A stretch of DNA of 8,054 bases, taken from positions 1-8,054 of the forward strand of contig JAPKYM010000380.1 of the NCBI GenBank assembly GCA_026394315.1, given 5' to 3'. Position numbers and translations under genes: made by a program. The stretch is from Candidatus Bathyarchaeota archaeon (GTDB lineage Archaea > Thermoproteota > Bathyarchaeia > 40CM-2-53-6 > RBG-13-38-9). A model generated the notes under the pieces. That model had not been told where the DNA came from, ran no database searches, and saw only the letters and a list, made by a program, of their open reading frames with translations. This document shows positions 6,212 through 8,054 of the stretch, in pieces. How positions within the stretch are numbered: position 1 is the stretch's first letter; each line of letters begins with the position of its first letter.

Positions 6212-7692
6212 AGGAAGCCCTTGATCTTCTCCACTATTGCATTCGTGTCTTCTGTTTCAATGTGTTCAATGTGGTTTGTGTTGAGGAGGTCCTTCGCCTG
6301 TTGTTCCAGTGTTGGTATAGCTACGATCATTTTTGTTGCTGAAGGAACGTCCATGAATTTGGCGTAGGAAGAAAGAACTGTCTTGGTGCTCACTTTCTCT
6401 GCTGCGCTCGCAAAGTCTATGGCCATCTGCTTGTCCTTCTTGCTGCAGGTCAAGGTGAACTCGTGGTTTACGCCGCTTCTTCCTGTCATTGTGCCTGGTG
6501 CGCTTACCGTGAACCCTAACTTTCCTATCTTATCAGCTACTTCCAGCACTGTCAATGTTTCCTTCGCTTCGGACTTAACGTCCTGGCTCAGCCTATATGA
6601 ATAGATATCAGTGAGCTCACTGTTCTTTAGCTGGAATTCTGATGCACAGTTCCTACAATAGAAAGCTCTGTTTGGATCACTGAAGATGCTCTTGCATGAT
6701 TCGCATTCGAAGACAACTCCGACATTCTTAAGCTGAGATTCCTCGCTGAGCTTGGTCCCGCACTTCGGACAGATTGCTCCACTAGGTCCGTAGTATTCTT
6801 CATTCCTGTATATTGCACCGCAATCGGCATGTTGCATTAGCCGATTTATATTGACTTTGAATGAGTCACACTTAGGACACTTGACTCTTGCAAAAATGTT
6901 TGATGTCCGATGACACTGCGGGCAGGCTATCATCTTCTCATAAAGGTCCTTCTGGAGTATGCCTGACTCCACCAAGTCGTTCAGCGCGGACTGAACCTTC
7001 TTTGGGTCAGCATCCCCTAGGGTAGACAATGCAGAATAAGTAGGTGTCTCGTTGCTTTCGATCTTAGGCTCGATAACGTCAACAAATTGATAGATGAAGC
7101 GCCTAATTATCTCCTGGACCACAGGGCTGTTGTACAGTCTCATTCTGAGTAGCTTTCTGAGTTCAGGCTTCTGTTTTGCGTCAGACCACAGCTGCTTCTT
7201 GATCTCCTGTATCTGCCTTTCATGGATGAACATTATGTCGGATTGCGCCTTTAGGTTTTCAGATTCCAACTTGTCCAGCTTCTCCAGCAGATGTTCGGGC
7301 TCTGCCTTCTCAGCCTTGAGGAGCTCCTGGAGTTTCCTCGCCTCCTTAACGCGTTTGACCTGAACGCTGTCAATGATCATTAATACTCCGGCAAGAAGCC
7401 ACAAGGTGTCAAGGAAGCTCCAGGAGTACAGGACGTTAGCGAAGAGCTTGTTCACAATCGCTAGGACTATGCATGATGTTCCTGCTCCAATAAGAAACTC
7501 GTTGATCTCCTTGATTGCTCCGAACACTCCGGCTCCTATGGAGACGAAGAATCCCAGAGTAAGAACCGCTGAGTAGATGAATCCGGTGTTGCCGGGAGCC
7601 CACTCGAAATTTCCACCACGGAGATAGCTCGCTCCACTGACTATGATTGATGTTACAAGTATCATTATTCCTGCCATGCCGATTTGGCGCAA
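6199..7692 (-). CDS. Four-TM membrane protein with TackOD1-type zinc domain and degenerate nuclease-like C-terminus
   Basis: Probable membrane-tethered regulatory protein. Four N-terminal TM helices lie at about 5-23, 38-60, 65-86 and 93-111, followed by a charged coiled coil (about 112-170) and a winged-helix-like segment (about 185-253; ALSTLGDADPKKVQSALNDL). The zinc region (257-349) has CPQC 257-260 with CPKC 272-275, HxxC 288-291 with CPKC 308-311, and CESC 330-333 with CRNC 346-349, enough for three zinc sites. It runs into YSYRL (365-368 core). I recognise this arrangement as the Thaumarchaeal output domain TackOD1, of unknown biochemical function. Residues about 380-494 resemble an Mrr-like PD-(D/E)xK fold (GRSGVNHEF at 404-412, then MAIDF) but lack convincing catalytic acidic and E-x-K residues. 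The TTG start at 7692 is favoured by GGTGGG (7699-7704 complement) six bases upstream; ATG 7677 is the alternative. It overlaps the glycosyltransferase gene downstream by 13 bases. Confidence 0.78.
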   Translation of the reverse strand: MRQIGMAGIMILVTSIIVSGASYLRGGNFEWAPGNTGFIYSAVLTLGFFVSIGAGVFGAIKEINEFLIGAGTSCIVLAIVNKLFANVLYSWSFLDTLWLLAGVLMIIDSVQVKRVKEARKLQELLKAEKAEPEHLLEKLDKLESENLKAQSDIMFIHERQIQEIKKQLWSDAKQKPELRKLLRMRLYNSPVVQEIIRRFIYQFVDVIEPKIESNETPTYSALSTLGDADPKKVQSALNDLVESGILQKDLYEKMIACPQCHRTSNIFARVKCPKCDSFKVNINRLMQHADCGAIYRNEEYYGPSGAICPKCGTKLSEESQLKNVGVVFECESCKSIFSDPNRAFYCRNCASEFQLKNSELTDIYSYRLSQDVKSEAKETLTVLEVADKIGKLGFTVSAPGTMTGRSGVNHEFTLTCSKKDKQMAIDFASAAEKVSTKTVLSSYAKFMDVPSATKMIVAIPTLEQQAKDLLNTNHIEHIETEDTNAIVEKIKGFLWSS

Positions 7693-7698
7693 GCTTGA

Positions 7699-7736
7699 CC
7701 CACCAACTTAAAAGAGCTGCAACTTGGCCATAAAAG
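7699..7736 (-). promoter_or_regulatory. Probable promoter and RBS of the TackOD1-protein gene
   Basis: Reading leftward, a TATA-like TTTTATG (complement of 7729-7735) would place transcription start near 7707, just before the RBS-like GGTGGG (complement of 7699-7704) and the TTG at 7692. A second TATA-like element TTTTAAG (complement of 7707-7713) lies closer in and would suit a near-leaderless start at ATG 7677. No clear BRE purine box is visible, so the exact promoter is uncertain. Confidence 0.4.
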
Positions 7737-7803
7737 CATGCTGTCGTGAGCGCCCAGAACAAGAGGAGACGCACGGCTTAGGAATTGGTTACAGCGCGTC
7801 TTG

Positions 7804-7832
7804 AGTTGCGAACAACCGACTAGTGCGCTAGT
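7804..7832 (-). terminator. Two small hairpins at the 3' end of the right-edge membrane gene
   Basis: On the minus strand, ACTAG-CGCA-CTAGT (7819-7832) overlaps the TAG stop of the right-edge gene. Three bases further on, GTTG-TTCG-CAAC (7805-7816) forms a four-pair stem with a UUCG loop, extendable by a G-U pair. There is no adjacent T-tract and the stems are short, so a terminator or 3'-end-stabilising role is only possible. Confidence 0.2.
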
Positions 7833-8053
7833 AGGATTAGCAAAGGGAGGGATAATGTGCCAGCAATTGCCCAAGAGGTCAATGTGAGCCTCAGAAATCT
7901 GAGGAAATCCTGGCCGAGGACCTTTGAGGATAGGAAGGTACCTGTGAGCAGTTCGAATGTAACGATGAGCGGCATGATAGCCACTCCCATTACCGGCTCG
8001 AGGCTACTTAGTTTCAGGACGCTTAGCTGCGGGATTAATGTTACAGCAGAGAA
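7820..8053 (-). CDS. C-terminal part of an unidentified multi-pass membrane protein, 5'-truncated
   Basis: A leftward frame is open from the right edge and ends at TAG (complement of 7820-7822), giving 77 visible residues; the start lies right of the window. The product is strongly hydrophobic: one helix around LEPVMGVAIMPLIVTFELL (residues 19-37), a polar/basic link (about 42-56) and a final helix through LPLLILLAH at the C-terminus, typical of the end of a polytopic transporter or permease. It lies on the same strand as the two genes to its left and ends 127 bases before the TackOD1 gene's start. The family is not recognised; an EamA-like transporter is one possibility but unsupported. The rightward strand is also open over the same stretch (GTG 7857 to the edge, behind GGGAGG), so the strand assignment is not certain. 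I prefer the minus frame because of its coherent membrane topology and gene order. Confidence 0.5.
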   Translation of the reverse strand, partial: FSAVTLIPQLSVLKLSSLEPVMGVAIMPLIVTFELLTGTFLSSKVLGQDFLRFLRLTLTSWAIAGTLSLPLLILLAH

Positions 8054-8054
8054 A

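Noticed and set aside
7436..7774. Leftward 112-codon frame overlapping the start of the TackOD1 gene.
   Set aside because: It is out of frame with the well-supported TM region and gives a composition without membrane or domain character.

Overview
This window looks archaeal, most likely from the TACK group (Thaumarchaeota, Bathyarchaeota or relatives). The evidence is a pair of ArlJ/TadC-type pilus platform proteins, a HerA-type ATPase with a HAS-barrel, a sequon-rich exported protein built from archaeal-style Ig-like domains, and a membrane protein carrying what I recognise as the zinc-rich TackOD1 output domain. Several genes appear to start with TTG or GTG. I see no rRNA, tRNA, CRISPR array, insertion sequence or attachment site. 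No stretch without a gene exceeds about 130 bases.

Layout. The left part (2-4840) is transcribed rightward. It holds a 5'-truncated T2SSF protein, a second T2SSF protein, a HerA/DUF87 ATPase and a large exported, C-terminally anchored beta-rich protein. The first three are spaced by 6-12 bases and keep the same reading frame, so they are almost certainly one operon; the fourth follows after about 60 bases. A short convergent gap (4841-4912) separates this block from a leftward block: a GT39/PMT-type glycosyltransferase (4913-6211), a four-TM TackOD1 protein with a degenerate nuclease-like C-terminus (6199-7692), a 127-base gap with a likely promoter, and at the right edge the C-terminal end of a hydrophobic membrane protein (7820-8053). 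Both edge genes are cut by the window.

How the genes may work together. The two T2SSF proteins look like the N- and C-terminal modules of an archaeal pilus platform protein encoded as separate genes. The secretion ATPase and pilins would have to lie left of the window. A HerA-family motor in the same operon is the most intriguing point. HerA normally partners NurA in DNA end resection, but VirB4/HerA-like motors also drive DNA transport in archaeal Ced/Ted systems, so a pilus-coupled DNA-handling apparatus is a testable hypothesis, not something the sequence proves. The exported protein carries 17 N-X-S/T sequons, and a lipid-linked-sugar glycosyltransferase is encoded convergently beside it, giving the region a cell-surface theme. 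The TackOD1 protein shares an operon with the glycosyltransferase and may be a membrane-tethered regulator.
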